A program made the translations under genes and the position numbers. Shown piece after piece: positions 36,898-46,242 of a stretch of 64,000 nt of DNA. This stretch comes from Vibrio ruber DSM 16370 (GTDB taxonomy: Bacteria; Pseudomonadota; Gammaproteobacteria; Enterobacterales; Vibrionaceae). Every line of letters starts with the position of its first letter. Position 1 is the stretch's first letter. The notes under the pieces are model-generated. The model was not told the DNA's origin. It ran no database searches and saw nothing but the letters and a program-made list of their open reading frames with translations. The stretch spans positions 92,465 through 156,464 of the forward strand of contig NZ_FULE01000050.1 in NCBI RefSeq assembly GCF_900163965.1, written 5' to 3'.

Positions 36898-38637
36898 TCA
36901 CATTGATTTCAGGGGTGAGTTTTTCCGATTGATGCTGTACTGCTCAATCGTTTTGTACGGCACGGTTTGAGACCGTTTTTTCTTGGTATCAATGATGGTC
37001 ACGCGATCCGTACAGGAATAACAAGGATCAAGACTACCGATAATCAGGGGCGCATCGGCAACCGTATTCCCCCGCAGCATATAACGCAGCGTCGGCCAGT
37101 TGGCATAAGTGGCAGCCCGACAGCGCCAGCGGAACAGCTTCTGGTTATCCCCCGTCATACTCCAGTGGATATTTTCACCGCGTGGTGCCTCGGTAAATCC
37201 CAAAGCAAACCGATGTGGGACATACTGAAAGTCTTCAGTCAAGATTGCTCCCTCGGGGAGATGATCTAATCCGAACTCAGCGATATTGAGTGAATCGAAC
37301 ACTTCGCGGATTCGAATCAGCAGGCGCGCCTGTACATCGCCACTGTCAAAATGGTGTAACCCGAGCGGAACCTGCCCGTAAGATTCCAGCGACTGACCAT
37401 GTACCACCCGGGCATCGCGGGCAAATCCACTGCCACGCACCAAAGGGCCTACCGGGCTAAAGTCTCGGGCAATGTCTTTTGCAAGTACACCGACACCGGA
37501 GATCCGGCTGTCAATATTCGGCGTCGAAAGCAGTACATCGACCAACTCGGTAAATGACTGGCGAACTTCACGAATCATGGCAATGCCTTTGGTTCGCTGT
37601 TCTTTAAGGAAGTCACGCCGCACCCCGCCAATCAAGTTCATGCCGTAGGTTTTTCTGGCACCGGTCAGTAACTCCGCAAGTTCCATGGTTTTCTCACGCA
37701 CGCGGAAAAATTGCATGAAACCGGAATCAAATCCGACAAAGTGGCTGGACAGGCCGATATTGAGTAAATGACTGTGTAAGCGCTCGACTTCCAGTAACAC
37801 GGTCCGAATCATCTTGCCGCGTTCCGGGACTTCGATGTTCAGTGCGGTTTCGATAGAATTGTTATAACCGACGCTATGGGTAAATCCACAGATGCCGCAC
37901 ACGCGATCTGCAAGAAACCCGACTTCATGATAGCCCATCCGCGTTTCAGCTAACTTTTCCATGCCGCGGTGAACATAAAACATCCGATAATCGGCATCGA
38001 CAATATCTTCACCATCAACAAATAAGCGGAAATGGCCGGGTTCGTCACTGGTGATATGCAAAGGCCCGACGGGCACGATCCGATCGGAATCGCTTCCCAG
38101 TTCATTGATAAACGGATAAGTTTCCGTCTCTGTTGTCGGTTGCGGACGTTGACGATAATCCATCGCATCTTTACGCAATGGGTGCAAATCTTCCGGCCAG
38201 TCATCGGGCAGCACCAGACGACGCTCGTCCGGCAAACCAATCGGGCGCAGACCGAACATATCGCGGATCTCGCGCTCTCCCCACACGGCTGCCGGGATCT
38301 CAGGTGTGATCGAAATAAATTCCTGATCGTTTGCATTCACCAAAACTTTGACGATCACCCAACTTTTCACTTCGCCTTCCATCGATAAAGCATGATAAAC
38401 GCCGAAACAGCCGTTTAATGTCCGTTCATCATTACCAAAAGAAACGGATAACCATCCTCCTTGGTCGTAGTAGAGCCATTTCATCACCTCAACCAACGAG
38501 GTCATTTTTACGGTCAACGTCACCTGATTGTCGGCCTGCCAGGTTTCATCTTCTATTGCCGCAGGAAAATGTTGACGCACCCCATCGACATAGAGCTTCC
38601 CGATCTGCTGTTGCGTGTTTCTATTCAATTGATCCAT
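36898..38637 (-). CDS. hyfG: Hydrogenase-4 NiFe catalytic large subunit HyfG
   Basis: A 579-residue fusion of a NuoC-like domain (first 170 residues) and a NuoD-like catalytic domain, as in HycE and HyfG. The nickel-iron ligands are CGICGFTHS near residue 243 and DPCYSC near 537. The 34-residue tail after CTDR, starting VTIIDTKKK, is the peptide that HycI removes after metal insertion. The enzyme reduces protons to hydrogen on the cytoplasmic side. Confidence 0.96.
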   Translation of the reverse strand: MDQLNRNTQQQIGKLYVDGVRQHFPAAIEDETWQADNQVTLTVKMTSLVEVMKWLYYDQGGWLSVSFGNDERTLNGCFGVYHALSMEGEVKSWVIVKVLVNANDQEFISITPEIPAAVWGEREIRDMFGLRPIGLPDERRLVLPDDWPEDLHPLRKDAMDYRQRPQPTTETETYPFINELGSDSDRIVPVGPLHITSDEPGHFRLFVDGEDIVDADYRMFYVHRGMEKLAETRMGYHEVGFLADRVCGICGFTHSVGYNNSIETALNIEVPERGKMIRTVLLEVERLHSHLLNIGLSSHFVGFDSGFMQFFRVREKTMELAELLTGARKTYGMNLIGGVRRDFLKEQRTKGIAMIREVRQSFTELVDVLLSTPNIDSRISGVGVLAKDIARDFSPVGPLVRGSGFARDARVVHGQSLESYGQVPLGLHHFDSGDVQARLLIRIREVFDSLNIAEFGLDHLPEGAILTEDFQYVPHRFALGFTEAPRGENIHWSMTGDNQKLFRWRCRAATYANWPTLRYMLRGNTVADAPLIIGSLDPCYSCTDRVTIIDTKKKRSQTVPYKTIEQYSINRKNSPLKSM

Positions 38638-38649
38638 GTCATAAGGCCT

Positions 38650-40254
38650 CTAGTTGATCGATTCAGTCAGAGATACAGCCGATAAACTGTCACTGCTTGA
38701 AGAAATGGGTTCAACACCTTGTTGCCAAGGGAGATTTAATGTTTCAAGGAGAGATTCATTGGGTTGATTAATGACAATTTGTGTCGCTTGTTCGACACCA
38801 TGAAGAATCGTGTTCGGAATATGAGTCCCCATCACGACCATCAGTACAATCAGTGCCACCAGCGGACACACTGTCAGGTAATTCACTTCTCCTTTTTCAA
38901 CATGCTCAGGAGCCGCGCCCATCACACAACCTGCAACTAACCGGGCGAATCCGGCCAGTACCAGTGTCAACAGCAGGAGTAAAACAATGATCAACACCGG
39001 ATGTTGCGCATACAGCCCGGAACAGATAATCAGAAACTCACTGACAAACAGATTAAATGGCGGCACACCGGCCAGCGCCAGCGCACCGGCACCAAACAGA
39101 ATACCGGTCCACGGGGCTATCCGAACCACACCTTTAATAATATTCATGTCCCGGGTGCCATACTTGAGCATGATATTACCGGCTCCGCAAAACATCAGTG
39201 TTTTACCAAGACTGTGGTTCATCATGTGAAGCAGCGCAGCAAAAATGCCCAGCGGACCAAGACCAATCGCGAATGCGATTAATCCCATGTTTTCAACACT
39301 GGAATAGGCTAATAACCGCTTAATATCCTTCTGAATCAGAATAAATAGCGCAGCGACACCAACCGAAAGCAGCCCGAATCCGAGCATCAGAGAGCGGGCA
39401 AAGTCACTGCCGAGTACAATCGAACTAAGCGTGAAATGACGCATAATGATCAGCAGCGCACAGTTTAATAGCCCTGCCGAAAGTAATCCGGAAACCGGGC
39501 TGGGAGCTTCTGAGTGCGCATCCGGTAACCATGTATGCATCGGAAATAAACCGGTTTTGGTCCCGAAACCAATCACGATAAAGATAAAGGCAATTTGCAT
39601 CAGCCGCGGATCAAGCAAATGCGCATGATCCCGCAGTGTTGTCCATAGCAATGCCTGCTCCGGTGCATCGAATACTGCGACGGCATTGGCATAGGTCATC
39701 ACCGTCCCAAACAGGCCAAATGCGACCCCGACGCTGCACAGCATAATGTATTTCCAGGCGGCTTCCAGTGATGAACGCTGATAATACAGCCCGACTAAAA
39801 ACACCGAACTGATGGTCGTCGCTTCAATCGCCACCCACATCATCAGGATATTATTGGCGGTTAAGGCAATCAGCATCGTCGCCAGAAACAGATTGAAGAG
39901 TCCGTAAAACAATGAGACTTGCTTGCCTGACAATTCACCGTGCTGATGCTCGTGCCCGATATAACCAATCGAGTGAATTCCCGTACACAAGGCCACCAGC
40001 CCGAGTACCGCAAGGAACAGTGCCGATAGTCCATCAAGCATCAACCAATGACCGGCAGAAAAGATTGTGCCATGCCTGAACACTTCAATGGCCATCCCCC
40101 AACTGATGCCCCAAGTTGTCACGATACTGACGAGGTGAATCACCGTGGATAAGTGGCGGAACTGGTCACGCAGCGCAATGCAAATCAAGGCAATCATCGC
40201 TGCGGTTAAGGGAATGCCAAGCAAGTACGGAAACAGATTATTCATAGACATCAT
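38650..40254 (-). CDS. hyfF: Hydrogenase-4 membrane subunit HyfF
   Basis: A 534-residue antiporter-like subunit related to NuoL/N, with about 13-14 spans. The proton-path lysine/histidine region reads GTKTGLFPMHTWLPDAHSEAPSPVSGLLS, and KDIKRLLAYSSVENMGL follows. It is one of three such subunits here (with HyfB and HyfD), the mark of hydrogenase-4 rather than hydrogenase-3. The start could be either of two nearby ATGs. Confidence 0.93.
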   Translation of the reverse strand: MMSMNNLFPYLLGIPLTAAMIALICIALRDQFRHLSTVIHLVSIVTTWGISWGMAIEVFRHGTIFSAGHWLMLDGLSALFLAVLGLVALCTGIHSIGYIGHEHQHGELSGKQVSLFYGLFNLFLATMLIALTANNILMMWVAIEATTISSVFLVGLYYQRSSLEAAWKYIMLCSVGVAFGLFGTVMTYANAVAVFDAPEQALLWTTLRDHAHLLDPRLMQIAFIFIVIGFGTKTGLFPMHTWLPDAHSEAPSPVSGLLSAGLLNCALLIIMRHFTLSSIVLGSDFARSLMLGFGLLSVGVAALFILIQKDIKRLLAYSSVENMGLIAFAIGLGPLGIFAALLHMMNHSLGKTLMFCGAGNIMLKYGTRDMNIIKGVVRIAPWTGILFGAGALALAGVPPFNLFVSEFLIICSGLYAQHPVLIIVLLLLLTLVLAGFARLVAGCVMGAAPEHVEKGEVNYLTVCPLVALIVLMVVMGTHIPNTILHGVEQATQIVINQPNESLLETLNLPWQQGVEPISSSSDSLSAVSLTESIN

Positions 40255-40258
40255 ACAA

Positions 40259-40906
40259 TTACCCTTTCAGTACAGTCAGTTGTTTCACATCCAGCGTATT
40301 GAGTCTGCGAAAAATTAACCGGGCCAGAATCACCATCACAATCACCGCAAAGATCGCGTCAATCGTAATCCCGATTTCCAACAAATGAGGTGCGCGATGT
40401 GCAACCAGCGCTAACATCAGAGATGAACCATTCTCCATCAGGCAATAGCCGAATAACTGCTTCAGAATGTTTCTTTGAGTGATGATACACAGCAGCCCGA
40501 TAAAGAAGTGCGCCAGCGATACCGCGAGGACAGGTTTCAGCGTTGCAACCATCGGTAACGCTACGGGTTGAATAATATAGAGACAGGTCAGACTGATCAC
40601 CGCGACGAAAACCGCAATCAACGCAGGGTGAAAAACAGGCTTTTCCGCTGCTGCATCGCGCATTTTTCCCAGTTGGATATATAAAATCGTCGGTAACAAA
40701 ACCACTTTCGAAATAAAAGCAGTCATCGACCAAAGGTACAAATCACTCGCGTCGTAGTGGTCGGCGATGACCACAAAGAGCAGGACCAACACGAAAGACT
40801 GACAGGCATACAGCCAAGATGCAGTTCTGGCCTGACGGGCAATCACCACAAAATAAGACGTGATGACTAACAATCCGGCAAGATTATTCATCATGAGATC
40901 ATTCAT
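40259..40906 (-). CDS. hyfE: Hydrogenase-4 membrane subunit HyfE
   Basis: A 215-residue membrane protein matching HyfE (E. coli 216) in length and in the start MNNLAGLLVITSYFVV. It has about six or seven spans and a NuoK-like part. ATG 40906 has AGGAG 7 nt upstream, so I prefer it to a start at 40939 that would run into hyfD. It is present only in hydrogenase-4-type complexes. Confidence 0.92.
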   Translation of the reverse strand: MNDLMMNNLAGLLVITSYFVVIARQARTASWLYACQSFVLVLLFVVIADHYDASDLYLWSMTAFISKVVLLPTILYIQLGKMRDAAAEKPVFHPALIAVFVAVISLTCLYIIQPVALPMVATLKPVLAVSLAHFFIGLLCIITQRNILKQLFGYCLMENGSSLMLALVAHRAPHLLEIGITIDAIFAVIVMVILARLIFRRLNTLDVKQLTVLKG

Positions 40907-40916
40907 TATGCATCTC

Positions 40917-42356
40917 CTATTGAAGCCATGTTGCAGCAATCACACTCGATAGCACCGACATTGTGATTAATACAACTAAGGTTATTTTCATTGAACCGGG
41001 TAAAGGGGACATCCGCTCAACCGCTTCAGAAGGTTCACCGATAATGGTTCGCCCAAACCAGTACAGCAGCCAACCGAATGTCGCGACGGACTCAATCAGT
41101 GCCAGAACCAGAAGTGGCGTCAGCCAAGCATGGGTTGCAGACAGATGGAATCCGGCCTCGAACAACGGGAACTTACTGAAAAACCCATTCAATGGCGGAA
41201 CACCGGCGATTGCCATTGCCGCGATACAGAACCCGACAGCCAAAAGCGGTGATTTGCGAATGACCCCCTTCAGTTGAGGCAACATTCGGGTGCCGCAGGC
41301 ATAGCTGAATGAGCCAGCAACGAAGAAGAATAAACATTTGGCAAAGGCATGGTTGAAGATATAAGCAACGCCACTTTCCAGCGCCAGAGATGACCCCATC
41401 GCGGCCATCGAGAGCGCCAGAAAAATATACGCCAGCTGAGTGATGGTTGAATAAGCCAGCAAGCGCTTCATATCTTTTTGCGGCAGATACATTAAGAACC
41501 CGTAGATCATGGTGATCATCGCCGCGACAATCCCGACAATCCCGACGATTTCAGGAATATCTCCGGCAGACAGAATACTACGGGCAAAAATGTAAACGCC
41601 TACTTTCACCATCGAAGCAGCATGTAAGTAAGCACTAATCGGTGTCGGTGCATTCATCGCATCGGGAAGCCACATATGCATCGGTAGTTGCGCCGATTTC
41701 CCCCACGCGGCAAACATAATACCGAACAGCACCACCAATTTAGCCGTAGGGGCTAAACCTGCAATGGCAGTGAGTTCAAACGTCCCGGCTTGGACAAACA
41801 GGGTCGCCGCTGCGATAAATAAGCCCAATGAGGCAATATGAGTAACAAGCAACGCTTTCAGTGCTGAACGAAACGCCAGTGGGGTTTGGTAATAACCGAT
41901 CAGAGACCAGGAACAAGCACCGGTAATTTCAAAAAACAGTAACTGTCCCAAAATAGTGGAAGAGAAAACCAGACCGGCCATGGCTCCGATAAAGATCAGC
42001 AGAAACGCATAATATCGTTTTGCACCATGCTGCGCGTGTTCTTTGTTCCCTGAACTCATATACCCCAGAGAATAAATCGCCACAATCAGGCCTAATCCGA
42101 CAACCGCCACAGCGATCAGAGTACTGACTTTATCGAAAACCAGACCAAAAATAAGAACATGCCCGACATGCAACAGGGGTACTGAAGCTGATTCGCCACC
42201 GGCGGAGAAAAAGAGATAAGATAATCCCCACGTCCCTAATGTTGCCAACACGGCAAAAAACTGACAAATCCACTTTGCAGACTGCTCAGAGGCCAACAGG
42301 ATGAATATTGCCCCTAAAAAAGGAAGCCCAATAGTGAGTAATCCAATGATTTCCAT
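40917..42356 (-). CDS. hyfD: Hydrogenase-4 membrane subunit HyfD
   Basis: A 479-residue NuoL/M/N-type subunit with about 14 spans and the proton-channel block AWGKSAQLPMHMWLPDAMNA, then KDMKRLLAYSTITQLAYIF. E. coli hydrogenase-3 has no counterpart. It probably contributes to proton or sodium movement coupled to hydrogen evolution, which is inferred from complex I homology. Confidence 0.92.
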   Translation of the reverse strand: MEIIGLLTIGLPFLGAIFILLASEQSAKWICQFFAVLATLGTWGLSYLFFSAGGESASVPLLHVGHVLIFGLVFDKVSTLIAVAVVGLGLIVAIYSLGYMSSGNKEHAQHGAKRYYAFLLIFIGAMAGLVFSSTILGQLLFFEITGACSWSLIGYYQTPLAFRSALKALLVTHIASLGLFIAAATLFVQAGTFELTAIAGLAPTAKLVVLFGIMFAAWGKSAQLPMHMWLPDAMNAPTPISAYLHAASMVKVGVYIFARSILSAGDIPEIVGIVGIVAAMITMIYGFLMYLPQKDMKRLLAYSTITQLAYIFLALSMAAMGSSLALESGVAYIFNHAFAKCLFFFVAGSFSYACGTRMLPQLKGVIRKSPLLAVGFCIAAMAIAGVPPLNGFFSKFPLFEAGFHLSATHAWLTPLLVLALIESVATFGWLLYWFGRTIIGEPSEAVERMSPLPGSMKITLVVLITMSVLSSVIAATWLQ

Positions 42357-42367
42357 CGTTTAATCCC

Positions 42368-43324
42368 TCACAATCGAATGATGTAAAATGCGAGTGCTAA
42401 AACAGCACAAGCAAAGGCAGACCAAGTCAGCCGGTGAGAATTCAGGAAACGGACACGAGCCATGCTGTTTTCAACCAATGCCGCCAAAAAGAACACGACA
42501 ATGAGCTTGAGCAACAGAATCGCGCTCGCAATCCCCAAAGCCGTTACCGTCAACTCAGCCGCTTTTCCCCACGGGAAGAAAATCGCCAAGAATAACTGAG
42601 CAACGACCAGTTGCTTCAGCCCCAATCCCAGCTTCACCATCGCGAGCCCCGAACCGGAGTATTCAGTAACCGGCCCCTCTTGCAGCTCTTGCTCAGCTTC
42701 AGCAGCATCAAACGGCAGTTTTCCCATTTCGATAAACACAGCAAACGCACAAGCAACACCGGCCAAAATTACCGGAATCGGCTGATTGAGACTGGCGGTT
42801 AACATGCCCTGACTGATGTAACCCAAATCGGTCGATCCGACCATTAAAGCCATCAGAAAAATCGCCAGCATTAACACCGGCTCGACCAAAACACCCAACG
42901 TCAGCTCACGACTACTGCCGATCCCGCCAAACATGCTGTTCGCATCAATGCCAGCTAGGGCAAAAAAGAATCGAAAAATTGCCAGTAGATAAATATCGGT
43001 GATCACATCCCCTGAAATCGGAAACGGCGACACCTGTGTCAACGTCGGTAAAGCCATTGCAATCAATAACATGGTGACAATCAGAATCCACGGCATTGCC
43101 CAGAAAATGCCACCGGCATTCTCCGGTGCAACTGACTGACGACGCAGTAACTTGGCGATGTCCCGATAATCCTGAAGCAATCCCGGCCCACGCCGGGAAT
43201 GAATTCTGGCTCTGAGTACCCGTGAAAATCCGGTGGCTAACGGTGTCAAAAGCAGCATGAATAAAGCCTGACCAAACGCAAGCACCATCCAGCTCATCTC
43301 TGGCATATGTAGTTCAGGCATCAT
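42368..43324 (-). CDS. hyfC: Hydrogenase-4 membrane subunit HyfC
   Basis: A 318-residue NuoH/HycD-type membrane anchor with about eight spans. Blocks GPGLLQDYRDIAKLLRRQ, MGKLPFDAAEAEQELQEG and EYSGSGLAMVKLG are the family's cytoplasmic loops, with the acidic residues of the quinone-site-like region. It overlaps the end of hyfB by 4 nt. Confidence 0.93.
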   Translation of the reverse strand: MMPELHMPEMSWMVLAFGQALFMLLLTPLATGFSRVLRARIHSRRGPGLLQDYRDIAKLLRRQSVAPENAGGIFWAMPWILIVTMLLIAMALPTLTQVSPFPISGDVITDIYLLAIFRFFFALAGIDANSMFGGIGSSRELTLGVLVEPVLMLAIFLMALMVGSTDLGYISQGMLTASLNQPIPVILAGVACAFAVFIEMGKLPFDAAEAEQELQEGPVTEYSGSGLAMVKLGLGLKQLVVAQLFLAIFFPWGKAAELTVTALGIASAILLLKLIVVFFLAALVENSMARVRFLNSHRLTWSAFACAVLALAFYIIRL

Positions 43325-45354
43325 TTCACTCCTGATTCAAACGGAAGAATAAGTAACACAATCAGTGCTATCACAATGTAGAGACAGTAGATGCGGAAAT
43401 CCCCGCCCTGTAGCTTTCTCCCCCAGTCCCCGAGCTTCAGCACCGCATCACAACAAGGTCGAACCAAAAACCGATCAAATACAGGCTCAATCGCTGCTGC
43501 TGAAATCGTGGCTTGCTGATAGCTTCGTTTCATCCATCCGGATGGGTCGAGCAAGATCCGCATCCGATAGATCGGTGAGAACATATAACGCAGAGGTTGC
43601 GTAAACCCGCTCGCTGAGACCGTCATGCGTTGTTCATAAGCATATCCGCACGCCCACGGGTCGCCTTGATGACGCCGTTCGAGGCGGTGTTTTTTAAACA
43701 GCGACAAAACCAGCAACGGAACAATCAACAGCACAATTAAACTGATGGTAATCACCGGCGTCGAAAGAATCGCCTGCGTAGTTGAGACCGGATGCAGCGC
43801 GATGCCCTGCTGCACATCGACCGGTGGCATTGCCAGAATATTGGTGGCAACATCAGAGATGTAAGGCGCAATCCAAGGCGAACCGATACCAAGAATAAGG
43901 CATAGCAATGCCAGAAACCCTGTGCCGACAAGCATCGACCACCCGACTTCACGGGCCTGACTGCCGATTTGGGTTCGCGGAGCACCGGTAAAACAGATAC
44001 CGTAGACTTTCACAAAACACATACATGCCAAAGCCCCGGTTATCGCCAGCATCACGACAGCACCGAGCCCTGCCGTCACCATGAAGATATGATTTTGCTG
44101 GCTCATCTGGAACAGAGACTGATAAATGAACCATTCACTGACAAAACCATTGAGTGGCGGCAATGCAGAAATCGCCATCGTACCAATCAAAAAGGCGAGC
44201 GCGGTATAAGGCATCAGCTTACCTAATCCACCCATACTTTCCATATCCTTGGTATGAACTTGCGAGATCACTGAACCGGCACCAAGGAAGAGTAACCCTT
44301 TGAATACAGCGTGGTTAAGCAGGTGATAAAGCCCGCCCAACAAACCTAAAGCAGCAAGAATCGGATGACCGGATGCCGTCCCAATCATCGCCACACCGAC
44401 ACCCATTAAGATAATGCCGATATTCTCCACAGTGTGGTAGGCGAGTAGGCGTTTGATATCGTGTTCTGCCAGTGCGTACATCACCCCCAGTACCGAGGAG
44501 AAAGCGCCAAAGGCAAGCACCAGATATCCCCACCAAATTTCGGCACCACCGAGAAAAACGAGCCCGACTTTAATAATGCCAAATACCCCAATTTTGACCA
44601 TCACACCGGACATCAGTGCGGATGCGTGAGAAGGTGCGGCGGGGTGAGCTTGCGGTAACCAGCTATGTAGCGTAATCATGCCGGCTTTCGCCCCAAAACC
44701 AAAGAACGCCAGTAAGAAGATGACTGATGACTCCCATGCGGGCAAAGACAGATGGGAAAAGTCGGTGAAATTCAGAGTGCCGGCCGCGCGGTACAGCATA
44801 AAGAAGGCGATCATGATAAGCACGGAGCCGGCATGGGCAATCAGAAAATACTGTAGCCCGGCACGAATACTTTTTTCACTCTGTTCCACCAACACCAGAA
44901 AATAGGATGCCAGTGACATCATTTCAAAGAACACGATGAAGTAAAATGCATTATCTGCCACAACTAACGCAACCATCGAAGCAACAAAAAGGTTGAGAAA
45001 CAGGCTGATCCCCCATCCCCCTTTGCCTTGATATTCCTTCATATAGTGGAAACCGTATATAGAGGCAGCAATGACAATCAGCGAAATCACCATCACCATA
45101 AATGCTGCTAATCCGTCAAAACGAACGAGCAATTGCGCAAAAGGGAAAGGGCTGAAAAGCTGCGTTTGCCACACTTGATGGCTGACGAGGGCATACCCTG
45201 CACTGATCACACCGGTGACACCGCCAATCGTAGAACACAGACTCGCAAGAGACACAGCCAAAGATTCCTGCCGGGAATTGCCAAACAAGGCCACAACGCA
45301 GGCGATGAGATAACACCCCACCGATAAAGCCAACAGCGATAAAGGACTCATCAT
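43321..45354 (-). CDS. hyfB: Hydrogenase-4 membrane subunit HyfB
   Basis: A 677-residue NuoL-like antiporter subunit with about 15-16 spans, the channel block FGAKAGMITLHSWLPQAHPAAP, EHDIKRLLAYHTVENIGII, and a C-terminal extension with DPWACGYAYEQRMTVSASGF as in HycC/HyfB. E. coli HyfB is 672 residues. It follows hyfA directly (1 nt apart). Confidence 0.93.
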   Translation of the reverse strand: MMSPLSLLALSVGCYLIACVVALFGNSRQESLAVSLASLCSTIGGVTGVISAGYALVSHQVWQTQLFSPFPFAQLLVRFDGLAAFMVMVISLIVIAASIYGFHYMKEYQGKGGWGISLFLNLFVASMVALVVADNAFYFIVFFEMMSLASYFLVLVEQSEKSIRAGLQYFLIAHAGSVLIMIAFFMLYRAAGTLNFTDFSHLSLPAWESSVIFLLAFFGFGAKAGMITLHSWLPQAHPAAPSHASALMSGVMVKIGVFGIIKVGLVFLGGAEIWWGYLVLAFGAFSSVLGVMYALAEHDIKRLLAYHTVENIGIILMGVGVAMIGTASGHPILAALGLLGGLYHLLNHAVFKGLLFLGAGSVISQVHTKDMESMGGLGKLMPYTALAFLIGTMAISALPPLNGFVSEWFIYQSLFQMSQQNHIFMVTAGLGAVVMLAITGALACMCFVKVYGICFTGAPRTQIGSQAREVGWSMLVGTGFLALLCLILGIGSPWIAPYISDVATNILAMPPVDVQQGIALHPVSTTQAILSTPVITISLIVLLIVPLLVLSLFKKHRLERRHQGDPWACGYAYEQRMTVSASGFTQPLRYMFSPIYRMRILLDPSGWMKRSYQQATISAAAIEPVFDRFLVRPCCDAVLKLGDWGRKLQGGDFRIYCLYIVIALIVLLILPFESGVK

Positions 45355-45355
45355 G

Positions 45356-45961
45356 TTATTTCTCCATATCCACAGTCAGTGAGCCGTTGGCAGTCACTTC
45401 TCTCTTGAGCTTGCGGGCACGTTCCGTTGCTTCGTCACTCACCAACACGATGGCTCCGGTCGGACAGACTTCCATACAGGCAGGGCCTTCCTCTCTGAAC
45501 TCACACAAGTCACATTTCACCGCAATACTTTTCACCCCCGGTTCCCAAGCCAAGAGATCATGACCAAACGTTCGCGGCACGGACGTAGATGGGTTACTGG
45601 AACGTGGTGTTGACGGTATATAAGTGTCATAACTGTTGGCATGAGCAATCGGGCGACTGCCATCGAGAGCAATCGCACCAAACGGACAAGCTACAGCACA
45701 CAATGTGCATCCGACACAAATTGATTCATTGAGAAATATCCGGTCAGCTTCTTTGGTGATCGCCTGAACCGGGCAGACCGTTGCACACGGCGCATCTTCA
45801 CAATGACGGCACATGACCGGAACCGTTGTCTCGTTATTTTTCACAACAGTCAAACGCGGGTGACTTTGCAATCCGACTTTCTGGTGAACATCAGAACAGG
45901 CAGCCATGCATGTCTGACATCCGATACACTTCTTAGGATCGGCAACTACAAATTTTTTCAT
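45356..45961 (-). CDS. hyfA: Hydrogenase-4 ferredoxin subunit HyfA
   Basis: A 201-residue protein with four cysteine groups (CIGCQTCMAACSDVH, CRHCEDAPCATVCP, CVGCTLCAVACPFGA, CDLCEFREEGPACMEVCP), like HycB and HydN. It takes electrons from formate dehydrogenase H. It is the first gene of the hyf operon; ATG 45961 has AGGGA upstream, and the sigma-54 promoter is about 35 nt away. Confidence 0.93.
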   Translation of the reverse strand: MKKFVVADPKKCIGCQTCMAACSDVHQKVGLQSHPRLTVVKNNETTVPVMCRHCEDAPCATVCPVQAITKEADRIFLNESICVGCTLCAVACPFGAIALDGSRPIAHANSYDTYIPSTPRSSNPSTSVPRTFGHDLLAWEPGVKSIAVKCDLCEFREEGPACMEVCPTGAIVLVSDEATERARKLKREVTANGSLTVDMEK

Positions 45962-45995
45962 AGCATTCCCTGACAGCTAAATAATCAACTCAGGG

Positions 45996-46010
45996 GCAAT
46001 AACCATGCCA
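45996..46010 (-). promoter_or_regulatory. Sigma-54 promoter of the hyf operon
   Basis: The minus strand reads TGGCATGGTTATTGC, with GG and GC ten bases apart, a close match to the -24/-12 consensus. The hyfA ATG is 35 nt downstream. Confidence 0.85.
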
Positions 46011-46114
46011 TTTGTATGACTTTATTTTTATTTTATAAAAATCAATAACTTAAAAAATTACTTACTTTAAAATTCATCATTCTCGCAAGTAGTGCATCAC
46101 AAAATCAATCACTC

Positions 46115-46134
46115 TCGACACTGGGTGTCGACAC
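46115..46134. promoter_or_regulatory. Candidate FhlA site upstream of hyfA
   Basis: TCGACAC-TGG-GTGTCGA (46115-46131) runs into an overlapping palindrome GTGTCGACAC (46125-46134). The same half-sites form the core of the inverted repeat upstream of hydN. It is about 105 nt upstream of the sigma-54 promoter. Confidence 0.65.
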
Positions 46135-46184
46135 TATTGACGAAACAAAGGTAAGTTCAGGATTCTACAAAAAAAGTCATAAAA

Positions 46185-46213
46185 AAAAGAGGTTGGCGAT
46201 GCCAACCTCTTTT
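46185..46213 (-). terminator. lysC terminator
   Basis: A 13-bp stem (AAAAGAGGTTGGC, loop ATC, GCCAACCTCTTTT on the minus strand) running into T residues, 30 nt past the lysC stop. The A-rich 5' side makes it potentially bidirectional. Confidence 0.85.
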
Positions 46214-46242
46214 CGAATGTTTTTGCTTATTTCTCGATGGTT

